Assembly (NCBI RefSeq): GCF_900142215.1
Contig: NZ_FRAC01000030.1
Location: forward strand, 1-64,000
DNA from: Anaerocolumna jejuensis DSM 15929
Lineage (GTDB): Bacteria > Bacillota > Clostridia > Lachnospirales > Lachnospiraceae
Reading direction: 5' to 3'
DNA: 64,000 bases
Shown: in pieces, positions 17,101-24,633 of the stretch
How positions within the stretch are numbered: the stretch's first letter is position 1
Layout: every line of letters starts with the position of its first letter
Program-made: the position numbers and the translations under genes
Notes under the pieces: generated by a model
Seen by the model: the letters and a program-made list of their open reading frames with translations, nothing else
Told to the model about the DNA's origin: nothing
Databases searched by the model: none

Positions 17101-19706
17101 ACGGTCTTAGCAGTTGCTTTATTGGGAATATCCCCTGTCCATGTTGCCGATACTGTAACATCCCCCTCATGTACGTTAACCGTTACATCGGAAGAAGGAT
17201 TTCCAGGCGGGGATGGTACCGTATAGGATTTTGCCTGATCTCCGGTCTTAAACTCACATTCATTCCCATTAAAGTGGGAAGTATATTTTCGGACAGCTGA
17301 GCTATTGGCTTCATAATTTACCTGCAAGTCAGCCATGAATTCATTTCCACCGGATGAAAAGTACAAGGTTCTTGTTGTAGGTACACCGGCCATTGCCTCG
17401 AAGGTTTCGTTGAAAATGGAGGTTTCGTTGGAAAAGGAGCCTTCTTTTAATTCTGCATAGGCTAAGGATGGTTCTTCGGAGGTCCATGTGTCGGAAGGGT
17501 AGTCAACTGTATCACCAGGAGGTGAAGTATTTGCTTTCCAATTATATTCAATTGTAGTTTTATTGGATTCTTTTATATCAGCTATAGTTGTATTCTTATT
17601 ACTTATAGACAATTTTTCAGTTGTATTGCCTTCTTTTCCAGTTAAGTAATACCACTTGCCATTCTTAGCTTTATATTGAATATATACTCTCGAACACAAA
17701 GCAATATCCTTTGCTACGCCCTCCGTAACATCTAATGTCGGAATAGAATTATCTTTCCACTCTCCAATTGAATTTTTACCTTGTAGCAGTATTAATAAAT
17801 TTTGAGCCGTTATAGGTATCCATTTGCTAGAAGTGCACCATTCATTCGTACCTGCATGAGTTTGTGGAAATTCCCTACTATCTAGTGGAATGGTTGTAAA
17901 ACTTGTACCATCATATTTTTGGGGAAGTATGGCTCTTGAAAGTATAATTTTTATCTGAAAATCTGATATAGTATTTTTCTTTATAAAATTTTCCCACTCT
18001 TGCAGAGCCGGTTTTCCAGGAGTGCCATCTTTAACAGCAAGTGCTTCTAATGCAACCTGAACATGAACTTCATCTTTAGTTTTAACAGTTTTTTGATTAT
18101 TTGAAATCTCTGTTGAAAAAAGATCTTTAAGTTTGTACAATATAATTTTAACCATTCCCTTTTGATAAAATGGACCTGTTTTATTATTTAATTTATTGGA
18201 GTTAACTGAGTCAATTTTTAATACTGCTCGGTAATTTACTGCTGCAGTAGAAATTGGAGGTTCTAATACCCAATTTGCACCATACCATTTTTCTTTTTCA
18301 ATTTTAAACCAGAGAAATTTACTTACACTGGTTGTATTATATGAATCTCCCCATATCAACTTGTTATTTTTGACTTTTCTTACCCTCTCTGGTATAATAC
18401 GGCTTATTATTGCCGGATCGTAAATAGCAGTATGATAATATGTACTAGATTGAGATAAGGAAACCGCTTTTTTAAGCCTTTCTAAATATTCTGTACTTTT
18501 TGCCTTTTCATAGACTGTTTCTGAAGATTTCCTGTCGGATAAATTGTAATTTGCTCCTATACGGTATGCTACTTGAGTTACATCGTTACAAGGAGCAAGA
18601 ACTGTTGCCGGCTCTACATTTCCTCCCTGAGTACCTATACTGGTTGTTCTCTCAACAATACCGGATGTAATGCAAATGTTAGAAGCACCGTTATTATCCG
18701 TTAAATAGCTTATAATACCTTTTTTCCAATATTCTTTATTATTGGCAATGGTATATAATGTAATTAGTAAATCCAGATATCGCAAATTAAATGCTTCGCC
18801 AACTGTAATCGTTTGCTTATTGGTTGTGATTTGATTTAAACTGGAAGTACTCCAGTCATTCATTTTTAAACCAGCTTCATACAATTCACCACCTTTGTGT
18901 TGTTTATCCGACGGAACATTTATTTGTAAAAAACCATCAATTTTCGGTTTTGTATCGATAGTGTAACTCCATCCGGCAGCACTCGACCCTTTTGCATTTA
19001 CTTCTGTAATATAGGACCAAAGCTCCATAGAACACTTTAGTGAATTCATTACTCCAGCATCACTTGGTTTATTCAGTAAAACAGCAAACTTACTGTCATT
19101 TGCTAAAGCTTTAAAACTTCTATTATCAGCAATATAATATTGCAGCAATGTATTATAAAAAATACCGTTGTTAAAATCCTTATTGGGTTCTGTTGTCTTG
19201 TATTCAGAGAGATATTTAATACGCCCTGTTGATTTCTTATTATTTTCCCCACCAGAAAGATCCATTGACATCGCACTTATACTTGACTTTCGAGCTAAAT
19301 AGACTTGCTCTGCCGTATTAAAATTCTGATTGATAAGATATTCTGACAAAACATTGGAGCATAACCATAACGCCTCTTCCGACGCATGCGGAATAACAGT
19401 TTTTATGGTATTAGCCTGATTATTAAATCCGTTTGTATCTGTTTTCATACCTCCTTCCGTTTTATATAATTGGACGATAAAGAGTGGATGAGTAACGGGA
19501 TAAATAGTACAATTACCTCCTCCTACTACCCCCGGCACAATCATACTTCCTTTTTCCGCCAAAGTATATGCAGAAGTAGAAGCATTATTTAAGGAAAAAA
19601 CAAAACAACAACAAAAAAGTATTAGAATAAGAAATGCTATTTTATTAAGAATCTTAGTACTATTTATATATGGTTTTAATTGTTTTTTCAAAAACCTTCT
19701 TAACAT
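11112..19706 (-). CDS. Giant secreted protein with LamG-like and glycine-rich domains
   Basis: A 2864-residue protein with GGAGG seven bases before its ATG. Residues about 22-46 form a signal or anchor segment (FLILILFCCCFVFSL). The first 800 residues are unassigned. Cysteine-containing segments follow (CGPCCQHD near residue 1000). About 1570-1770 looks like a jelly-roll, LamG-like module. About 1880-2070 is a glycine-rich domain with GGYSKGTYSL, YVGGQYGYNGGG and VIVAGGGGGG, like the Gly_rich domain of some bacterial adhesins. Short H-x-C motifs (HEHSSSC) suggest metal binding or disulfides. There is no LPXTG sorting signal. It is probably extracellular or surface-bound; its role is unknown. 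It shares an upstream element with toxins 1 and 3. Confidence 0.75.
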   Translation of the reverse strand: MLRRFLKKQLKPYINSTKILNKIAFLILILFCCCFVFSLNNASTSAYTLAEKGSMIVPGVVGGGNCTIYPVTHPLFIVQLYKTEGGMKTDTNGFNNQANTIKTVIPHASEEALWLCSNVLSEYLINQNFNTAEQVYLARKSSISAMSMDLSGGENNKKSTGRIKYLSEYKTTEPNKDFNNGIFYNTLLQYYIADNRSFKALANDSKFAVLLNKPSDAGVMNSLKCSMELWSYITEVNAKGSSAAGWSYTIDTKPKIDGFLQINVPSDKQHKGGELYEAGLKMNDWSTSSLNQITTNKQTITVGEAFNLRYLDLLITLYTIANNKEYWKKGIISYLTDNNGASNICITSGIVERTTSIGTQGGNVEPATVLAPCNDVTQVAYRIGANYNLSDRKSSETVYEKAKSTEYLERLKKAVSLSQSSTYYHTAIYDPAIISRIIPERVRKVKNNKLIWGDSYNTTSVSKFLWFKIEKEKWYGANWVLEPPISTAAVNYRAVLKIDSVNSNKLNNKTGPFYQKGMVKIILYKLKDLFSTEISNNQKTVKTKDEVHVQVALEALAVKDGTPGKPALQEWENFIKKNTISDFQIKIILSRAILPQKYDGTSFTTIPLDSREFPQTHAGTNEWCTSSKWIPITAQNLLILLQGKNSIGEWKDNSIPTLDVTEGVAKDIALCSRVYIQYKAKNGKWYYLTGKEGNTTEKLSISNKNTTIADIKESNKTTIEYNWKANTSPPGDTVDYPSDTWTSEEPSLAYAELKEGSFSNETSIFNETFEAMAGVPTTRTLYFSSGGNEFMADLQVNYEANSSAVRKYTSHFNGNECEFKTGDQAKSYTVPSPPGNPSSDVTVNVHEGDVTVSATWTGDIPNKATAKTVTALHEATATCPAIPDRTAYNAAKSQASSWASTLQGYSISHTAASDGKTRKVFFSNASITSDSAVDPVTTTASDSKPCSYKDPSYDSKGNITSPGVPCGNEMATAKAEPGPTGSYTITVTATIPAHVICGPCCQHDLPAISDTWTQYISYDTIDITKCKVYKIQKGYVTGMDEITYNSDENVIASITQGDPNIFYNIAAYNNPAFSNGTLTNASRIGRIRYTLQEAQGDDVYYEEMASGVTKRTNKCDGMASTVCASNPVPAGGKGHNETYATGCLYTNTAFKNEERKNIATTGVKNAYSSETDTKDLATAEWQRFWQRRNQSVTATVISDMLILQTSSGDQSPVYFTENSTAKAQENFPTLRAVANGSTSIKSNSNEDKALKDTQDSVDAKWAKMWTNNTSSFAKVVPNGINVGSYNGKYNTPAAKYQGTGNAAVISTRFDNDTTVFSSAKDELGLAQVSSKQSFPKSAYGAANIASSGKSQARMDRVTNLRMYADKIKQKPTNKNAEYITGDSYVFYLPILKYSLANDSKTGLGGSTYQNNEVGENEQIADDGTADGEVYSDTFEEKESDILKAAGYNYGPGLIYKSKYSAYNDNSDYKVNNIVTLDAVSVQNAMIVKSGVEDKRTTDGIVKDAMKTLSALEKCPGTPELCEYRVLNCKYTLDTASLSFDFEDKINTDTGSEDDGAYAPYTGQTIKNNLVNSDGAHTSFELPDSMTLILGDSGYSGFGTGQMVKISGTGSRMTFPYNDCQITTTASSRVKISADIYLPSAPAANTMLFSIGGVGLYVPANSTSPVFVTSTGQSRAAAVNIIGKKVKIAATFSLGSLYDCELSIDGAQAIAQITTGLTEEQIAAAAVNDDMRGNGLSIGCWKNDNNYSTNFYFDNVVITRCGGTLKHTASCYTTYKQNDYYFQNLYNGLTAAGTTIDWTAKNDDGTYGNTSIYSKHEHSSSCLTIDSKGYQIALAEAKNGDWTSLKKELGTTLFNMVVSKFDIDTNNVVTVGTVYNFAYTGNYQTFKAPKAGKYIFETWGAQASGSYAGLGGYSKGTYSLTAGQTVNIYVGGQYGYNGGGTSMGNGGGNETTYGGGASDIRVGGMALSDRVIVAGGGGGGSYNGSWYPGIGGNYAYASYSLGQGEGYSHGCSNYVGAGGGGYYGGAASSDGASAGGQGGSGYIGGVTDASMSSGLRAGNGAVTITSIKTFPEDSELFDYIKANMNLIPDIVTTNRATIINPIWNCKEINNTGASFTEKTVLSCTEPHHFGSHYDFSSTICWDPCNDDKKHEHTKTEVFDANGTKVEQAAYVTLDNFFKVYFPNTGDFYGDGSYGLLQTSVNRGKGYSQNMDTTEWTREKYVKFDFDVLYERNGVWENHQAGDWISLELIDKSTTNTYTLSGGKNLSLNGNTYVFDTVNNLMNYNGGSTTLVEGGTMAVIDGKIFVLNGNGTVSVSSPCTEYNFYCLLENNEASCIEAQFAAEAINYDDQSSIDAPYAGSGDHEEEFDIYTYKNTYITNKDRFGDLTSHHTARKLGYLDIIGRIGNLIVEDTDDIRFSNYFKKSTVTNNDDWIIQGIVSKVDCSISEHYLSWHRNSAGYPLAADVRGEQVSEGTKYYNTWGSQEWTVKAKSDGMGLSADKNSNGILQTDQQKLGYNVLYDITTMGDYNRYLQVIPYFYALNKRTNELTPVDVYINDSGNTRPINYFGLYSEYMDSDGKYLDGYETLANKLYRYTMYLNWTDESARRNYTAGGRESSITDAVRDYFIEDINDSEGELMGYKYLTVPYGNYYNEGTMQCLQPGLRARTFLGTSLVTAIKEQSARLGITSNGINGGIDTNFDGAYLAQMFNHQAQRWHLKMGLPSSAVFSAYREKGIHVEPEEDWYVASYVENGITKTKQFSKAYLSSQAVNKEYAIGSTFLISGTQYTVTGKYKAGTEFNNNNDYVIIMTADIKAIGDVWNIKYSTGNDNGSIIIDGKTFSFGSNIPTFIAAYDTTSSLVDISTQNTH

Positions 19707-19749
19707 TTTGTTTTCCTCCGTTCACCAAAATTTGATCAAAAAAAGTCAA

Positions 19750-19815
19750 GTTTTTTTATAGATATAATATGATGAATAATTTAAGGTTTTTAATCATTTT
19801 GGGTATATTCTAAGA
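19750..19815 (-). promoter_or_regulatory. Shared upstream element, copy 2 (giant protein)
   Basis: The 17-mer ATAATATGATGAATAAT lies at 19764-19780, 58 bases from the start codon. Flanks (TTTTTAATCATTTT.GGTAT) match copy 3 upstream of toxin 3. Confidence 0.55.
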
Positions 19816-19845
19816 GTTATTTTCTCTAGCCATACTTTCAGAACA

Positions 19846-19888
19846 TAAAAAAGTACTTAGAAGTTTTAATTTCTAAGTACTTTACTTT
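19846..19888 (-). terminator. Intrinsic terminator after the transglutaminase-like gene
   Basis: On the minus strand AAAGTACTTAGAA and TTCTAAGTACTTT form a near-perfect stem followed by TTTTTT. A near-identical terminator sits at 24590-24633. Confidence 0.8.
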
Positions 19889-20017
19889 AATATAGTTTAT
19901 ATCAGTTGAGATAATATTTTTATACTTAATTAAAATCAATTTATATAATCAATTTATATCAAATTTATTTTATCAATAAGCTGTACTAATAAGATGATTA
20001 TAATATAATGACTCAAG

Positions 20018-21427
20018 TCACCCTAAATCATAGATATATGTAGCATACCGGCTAAAATTAATATCAGAATAATAGCCTTCTTCTCCTTCTCCTACCTTAT
20101 GGTCACTCCATAAATCTGTTGTCAGATAGTACTTATCAAGGCTATGTAAACCAGCGCACCAGTATGTATCAATATAATACCAGATTCCATCAACTTGTAC
20201 TTTATTCCACGCATGCCCTACCCATCCATCACCTCTACCATTATCTGAAACACCTCCAACATAATAGCAAGGAAGGTCAATACATTCACATAAAAAACAA
20301 AATGTTGTTGCATAATCACCACAGACTCCGTCACCATCAAAAAGTATTCGTGAGATACTGTTTTTGTAAACGGTGTCTCCAACATTAGACTTATAGCTCT
20401 GGATAAGGTAATTCTGGATAATTGATACCTTTTCTCTATCTGTTACTGAAGAAGACATTAGATTGTTAGAATCAATGAATTTTCTTACCCACTTTAATGT
20501 TTCTAGTGAATTCCCGGTATAACCAGTATAATTACCAGTCTTTACGGCATCTACAGGTGCAAGTACTGTAGTCCCTATTCCGACAGTAACCTTTATTTGT
20601 CTTTTCACTCCGGAAACGTTGACTGAAACAATGGCTGTACCGTCTGCTACACCAGTAATTTCAATTCCATAGTAATAGTCCAGATTCTCTACTGAATATG
20701 CTAATTTAACCTCTACCACCTTAGGGTCAGAAGAAGTTACATTAACATCTTCATTATGCAGCTTATCATACAGCTTATAGTTATCCGCAAAATAAATTTC
20801 TTTAGTATCCTCTACTGCTACATTGGCTTCCGAATCAGAAAATCCTTTAAAGTCATCTGCTGTGATTGAAACAGTTCCAAACTTTTTTCCATGAATATAA
20901 GCCGTCACTTTAAATTTTCCAGCTTTCGCAGCGGTTACCTCACCAGCAGAGCTTATTTTAATACTGTCATTTCCGGTTATTTCATAGGTTATACCCATCT
21001 TTTGGATAGCAACTGTGCTGTATAAATACGATTGGGGATTTAAGGTTACCTCTTTACCGCCAACCATGATAATTTCAGCGGAGGGCTTCAAATATAATTC
21101 AGATGGATCCACTACAATCACTTTACAGGTGTAGCTTTTATTATTAACAGTAGCTACAACTGTTGTTGTTCCGTATGTAATTGCCGTGACTTTACCGGAT
21201 GAAGAAACGTTTGCAATCCTCTTGTTTTTTGAAGTCCAGGTAGCTTTCGCTGAGATTCCTGTTACCTTTAGAACAGTCGTTTCACCTTTTACCAAATAGG
21301 AAGTTGTTGTGTTTAATGCTATAGCACCAGAAGTCGCTGCAGAAGATGAAATTAAAGAATAGTTTGTGGAAAAGAATAAAGTAATAAAAAACGCAAATAT
21401 AAAAATAGATATTTTTTTGATTTTCAT
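20018..21427 (-). CDS. Secreted Big2-repeat protein with transglutaminase-like domain
   Basis: A 469-residue protein with an N-terminal signal peptide (hydrophobic 8-30) and GGGAGGG before the ATG. Residues about 35-110 and 115-195 look like bacterial Ig-like (Big_2) domains: ATWTSKNKRIANVSSSGKVT is the classic signature. A less clear third copy follows. Residues about 330-450 form a transglutaminase-like fold with Cys in GDGVCGDYAT, His in VGHAWNKV and Asp in WYYIDTYW, giving a complete Cys-His-Asp triad. In this family the domain may cross-link or cleave proteins or peptidoglycan. It lies directly upstream of the giant gene but is separated from it by a terminator. Confidence 0.82.
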   Translation of the reverse strand: MKIKKISIFIFAFFITLFFSTNYSLISSSAATSGAIALNTTTSYLVKGETTVLKVTGISAKATWTSKNKRIANVSSSGKVTAITYGTTTVVATVNNKSYTCKVIVVDPSELYLKPSAEIIMVGGKEVTLNPQSYLYSTVAIQKMGITYEITGNDSIKISSAGEVTAAKAGKFKVTAYIHGKKFGTVSITADDFKGFSDSEANVAVEDTKEIYFADNYKLYDKLHNEDVNVTSSDPKVVEVKLAYSVENLDYYYGIEITGVADGTAIVSVNVSGVKRQIKVTVGIGTTVLAPVDAVKTGNYTGYTGNSLETLKWVRKFIDSNNLMSSSVTDREKVSIIQNYLIQSYKSNVGDTVYKNSISRILFDGDGVCGDYATTFCFLCECIDLPCYYVGGVSDNGRGDGWVGHAWNKVQVDGIWYYIDTYWCAGLHSLDKYYLTTDLWSDHKVGEGEEGYYSDINFSRYATYIYDLG

Positions 21428-21587
21428 ATACCCTCCCTAATAATATTAATTTTGATATTCTTTTGCATCATACTTATATATTAAGGGCTATTTTACCAAA
21501 TTACAATATATTTATGCAAATTATTACATTTATAAATAGTAAACAACTGAAGCTTGTCTTTATGGTACCGAATTATTTTTACAAAAC

Positions 21588-21628
21588 ACCTCCAAACTGA
21601 GTAATTCTTTTTTACATCAGCTTTAGGT
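21588..21628 (-). terminator. Hairpin of the ACCTCCAA repeat family, copy 3
   Basis: ACCTCCAAACTGA pairs imperfectly with TCAGCTTTAGGT, followed by ATACAAACTTTGG as in the other copies. It is downstream of the truncated immunity gene. Confidence 0.45.
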
Positions 21629-21746
21629 TTATACAAACTTTGGTGCACTCTCTGACAGGGCTTTTTATAGTGTGCGGATTTAAGGCATTGAAGTCATAAC
21701 CAGGTTTACGTATAAAAAGAAATTTCATTTATGCAAGCTCTCTTTT

Positions 21747-21892
21747 AACAGCTTATATGCCTCAGCTTTTATAAAATTGTTAACTAAGAATTTATCATTC
21801 TCACTAAGTTTATTAAATGTATTGTTAAAATTATTTTTATATTTCTCATCATCTAATAAGGCAAGCGTAGCAATCGCAAAATGTCCAAATTA
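21747..21892 (-). pseudogene. Truncated copy of the HEAT-like immunity gene
   Basis: Roughly 145 bp, about 90 percent identical by eye to the 3' end of the gene at 6416-6772. It covers about the last 49 codons and stops abruptly at ATTGCGAAA..CCAAAT. The rest of the gene is absent. It is a duplication relic. Confidence 0.75.
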
Positions 21893-22019
21893 CAAAAGTA
21901 AAACGACCTCCTGTTCGTCTTTCTTATGCTTTTATAAAAAGTCGCATGTATGTCAGTTTTTTACATATCTCAGATCGCACATTTGCAACCAATTTTAATA
22001 TCCGAAAACGGAAATTCTC

Positions 22020-22130
22020 CTATCAATCCTTATACTAAAACAGGGGTAAACCATGGGATCAAAAATGATGCAGGATAAAGTTGCGGAATAAAAACCTTTC
22101 CGCAACACCAGCAAAAGTCGATAGTGCCAG
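22020..22130. repeat. Dispersed repeat R1, copy at 22.0 kb
   Basis: Shares ACTAAAACAGGGGTAAACC and GGATCAAAAATGATGCAGG with the copies at 5.1 and 8.1 kb. The sequence before it (CTCAGATCGCACATTTGCAA) matches the flank of the 5.1-kb copy. Confidence 0.55.
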
Positions 22131-22273
22131 TTTTTTGATATAAAAAGGCATTTAAGTTTGCCAAATGGCATAAAATCAGACTATTTTTTTAAAGTAGGTT
22201 TCAATCACTTGATTAAAAGGTTTGTAAGTGGCATAAAATGTGTCATTTTGATAATGTTTCAATTAATATTAAA

Positions 22274-22705
22274 TTAATCATTAAATACTAATTCTTTTAA
22301 AATTACATTTTTGTTATCATCGTCTAAACAGTTATATTTCACTTTAATTTCTTGTAGTAATTTGAAAGCATCTGTTTGTTCTTTAGGATATAATTTTATA
22401 AATTCACTAACTCCCCTCTTCAGATATTTATAAAAAGTTTGATTATCGACAATAATTCCTCTTATCCCCCATTGAAACATAACACCTTTTTCAAAATAAT
22501 CTTCATCCCATAGATCAAAGTTTTGTGGAAAGAAATATCCAATGCTGTTACCACCTACTCCTTGACCATTTAACATATTGTTTAATGTTTTAAGTGTACT
22601 ATCTCCTAAACAATAATTTAAAGATAGTATCATTACATCAATATTATCATTGTAGACTCCAAATATTTTTTCCAAATTTTCTTTTTCTAGATTCTCAGTA
22701 AGCAT
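22274..22705 (-). CDS. CdiI-like immunity protein for toxin 3
   Basis: A 143-residue acidic cytoplasmic protein, AGGAGAAAA before the ATG, starting 19 bases after the stop of toxin 3. The middle section reads YFFPQNFDLWDEDYFEKGVM, then VDNQTFYKYL and a C-terminal helix with IKLYPKE. This layout (GV.F, acidic strand, VD..TFY.YL, helix) is shared with 2260-2637. It resembles proteins annotated as ribonuclease-toxin immunity CdiI. Position and similarity make it the probable antidote to toxin 3. Confidence 0.68.
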   Translation of the reverse strand: MLTENLEKENLEKIFGVYNDNIDVMILSLNYCLGDSTLKTLNNMLNGQGVGGNSIGYFFPQNFDLWDEDYFEKGVMFQWGIRGIIVDNQTFYKYLKRGVSEFIKLYPKEQTDAFKLLQEIKVKYNCLDDDNKNVILKELVFND

Positions 22706-22724
22706 AAATTTTCTCCTAACTCTA

Positions 22725-24392
22725 TTAATTTGACCATTCTAAAACGGGATATAAACTATCGAATGTTTCTGTTGTTGAATTTATCCAACCTTCAAATTTT
22801 AGACCATTATTAGCAGTCCCTTTAAAATATATATTATTGTTGGGTAAAGTAGTTTTTGAGCCATTCTTTAATGCTTCACTTGCCCACTGACCTATTGTTT
22901 CTGTCGAAATTTTAGATGTATCTATAATTGTCTTTTTGTATGTTGATGTATTGTATTGTCCTTCAATCGGAACTCCTCTATAATCCTTTGCTTGAATTTG
23001 GTATGCTACATCTTTTATTCCATCTATTGTTGGATGTTTAGTGGTTTCGGTAATTTTATATTTAATATTTTGTTCTGCAAAATATTTATCAAAAGCTTCC
23101 TGTGTATGTGCTCCTTTTACACCGTTTCTTTTTGAAAAACCCTCTGCTTCTGTCAAATGCTTCTTCCAGCTACCTTTAATTTTCCCCGAACCCTCAATTA
23201 TTTCATCCGCTCCCCCCACTTCCGTATCTACCTTACCAGGTTTATATGTATCTTTAATCGTCTTCTCAAGAGTAGAATCAGCTTTTCCTATAACACTGTT
23301 TACTTTATTTAAATCCGAGCTCCCCTCTTCCAGATTATCCAGTACTTTTGCAGCCTTTGCAGCCTTACTTGCCTTTACTGCTTTTGCAATTTTGTCCACA
23401 CCTTTAGTCCCTGCTACCAGCAAAGCAATTTCTGCCACAAGTTTTCCGGCCATATGAGCTCTTTTTTCAGGAGTCCCATTTATCATTTTCTCGCAATAAG
23501 CAAATCCTGCTTTAGCGCCGATTTCTACTAGGTCCTTCTGAGAGAGAGTGGCTAACTTTACTAAATCCTTTATTGTTTTTACAGGGTGACTTACAACAGC
23601 TATGGTTCCAACAACTGAATCCTTTACTCCATCCCATACCCCTGAAAAGAAATTGCCCGTTATTGACCAGGCGGGACTTCCCTTGGAATTCTTATACCCT
23701 TGCTTGATATTACTCTTTAAATCCACCTTACCATTATTTTTATTTCCATTCAAGTCACAAAAGCTAAATGGATCATTTAATAACAGATTATACACCTCTT
23801 TGCTAAATAAGCCAGTAATTCCTGGCTCTTTTAATTGAAATCCTACGATATAATACAGCGGCTCAATTTTATTGAATACTACTGGACTAATAATTTGTTT
23901 CCCTCTCCCGCATTCATACCAATGTCTGATGGAATCTTCGAGGAACTCATTTATAATATTGGAACCCATCAACAAGTTTGCAATACTTTTTAAGAGACGG
24001 TTACGAATTTTGATATCCACTAATAACCCCAATAACTTTACTTTCCAGTCATCAAGCCGCTGGGATTCATTATGATCCAGGAAATACCCTCTTTGTGCTG
24101 CAATCGCATCTGCTACTTCCTGGTCAATTCGTTCGGCTACTTCCCGCAGATTTGTTATTTGTTCTGCATAATGATAGAAAGTATCGGATTTTTGTTTTAA
24201 AGCTTTGACTTTATCCCTAACTGAATCACCTGCATTCTGCAGATACCCGGAAGAAGGACCTGTAACGTTTGCAATTCCACTTATGATTTTGTATTCCAGG
24301 CTCTCCCCATATTCCTCTGCATATTTACCTAAGCACTTTGAATATACTGCTATGGATTCTAACATATCATACTCTAAGATAAAATCTGACAT
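22725..24392 (-). CDS. Polymorphic toxin 3: conserved N-terminus, nuclease-like tip
   Basis: A 555-residue protein. Residues 1 to about 155 match toxins 1 and 2, but the middle differs: residues 160-395 include an Ala-rich segment (ASKAAKAAKVLDNLEEGSS) and a GVWDGVKDSVVGTI stretch of pre-toxin type. After EGSG at 400-403 comes a tip of about 150 residues with GAHTQEAFDKYF, DGIKDVAYQI and a late EGWIN. The tip looks like a CdiA-type ribonuclease domain. This guess is supported by the CdiI-like immunity gene immediately downstream, but catalytic residues cannot be named. The shared upstream element lies about 117 bp upstream. Confidence 0.72.
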   Translation of the reverse strand: MSDFILEYDMLESIAVYSKCLGKYAEEYGESLEYKIISGIANVTGPSSGYLQNAGDSVRDKVKALKQKSDTFYHYAEQITNLREVAERIDQEVADAIAAQRGYFLDHNESQRLDDWKVKLLGLLVDIKIRNRLLKSIANLLMGSNIINEFLEDSIRHWYECGRGKQIISPVVFNKIEPLYYIVGFQLKEPGITGLFSKEVYNLLLNDPFSFCDLNGNKNNGKVDLKSNIKQGYKNSKGSPAWSITGNFFSGVWDGVKDSVVGTIAVVSHPVKTIKDLVKLATLSQKDLVEIGAKAGFAYCEKMINGTPEKRAHMAGKLVAEIALLVAGTKGVDKIAKAVKASKAAKAAKVLDNLEEGSSDLNKVNSVIGKADSTLEKTIKDTYKPGKVDTEVGGADEIIEGSGKIKGSWKKHLTEAEGFSKRNGVKGAHTQEAFDKYFAEQNIKYKITETTKHPTIDGIKDVAYQIQAKDYRGVPIEGQYNTSTYKKTIIDTSKISTETIGQWASEALKNGSKTTLPNNNIYFKGTANNGLKFEGWINSTTETFDSLYPVLEWSN

Positions 24393-24499
24393 AAATCAAA
24401 CCTCGCCTTTTATTTTCACTTCTCTTTATATACTGGTTTTTTGCAAACTTTTGATATTTACAAACTCTTATTTTCAATTTTTTAAATAGGTCATTTAAT

Positions 24500-24572
24500 C
24501 TTATAAGGATAATATGATGAATAATTTTTATTTTTTTATCATTTTTAGGTATTTTGTAAAATTTCTTTTACT
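24500..24572 (-). promoter_or_regulatory. Shared upstream element, copy 3 (toxin 3)
   Basis: The 17-mer ATAATATGATGAATAAT is at 24509-24525, followed by a T-rich run and ATCATTTTTAGGTATTTTGT. It matches copies 1 and 2. Confidence 0.55.
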
Positions 24573-24589
24573 TTTTAGATTTTCAAAAT

Positions 24590-24633
24590 AAAAAAAGTAC
24601 TTAGATGTTTTAAATTTCTAAGTACTTTTCTTC
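24590..24633 (-). terminator. Intrinsic terminator upstream of toxin 3
   Basis: On the minus strand AAAGTACTTAGAAAT and ATCTAAGTACTTT form a stem followed by a T-run. It is almost the same as the terminator at 19846-19888, so terminator plus shared element may have been duplicated as a unit. Confidence 0.78.

Larger units (their letters stand above)
21428..22273. other. Gene-poor stretch with cassette debris
   Basis: No intact gene. It contains a repeat-family hairpin (21588-21628), a truncated immunity gene copy (21747-21892) and a copy of repeat R1 (22020-22130). The final 140 bases before the next gene carry no recognisable signal. Confidence 0.5.

Noticed and set aside
16232..17170. Several 60-110 codon minus-strand frames inside the giant gene
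   Set aside because: They are out-of-frame shadows of one uninterrupted 2864-codon gene.
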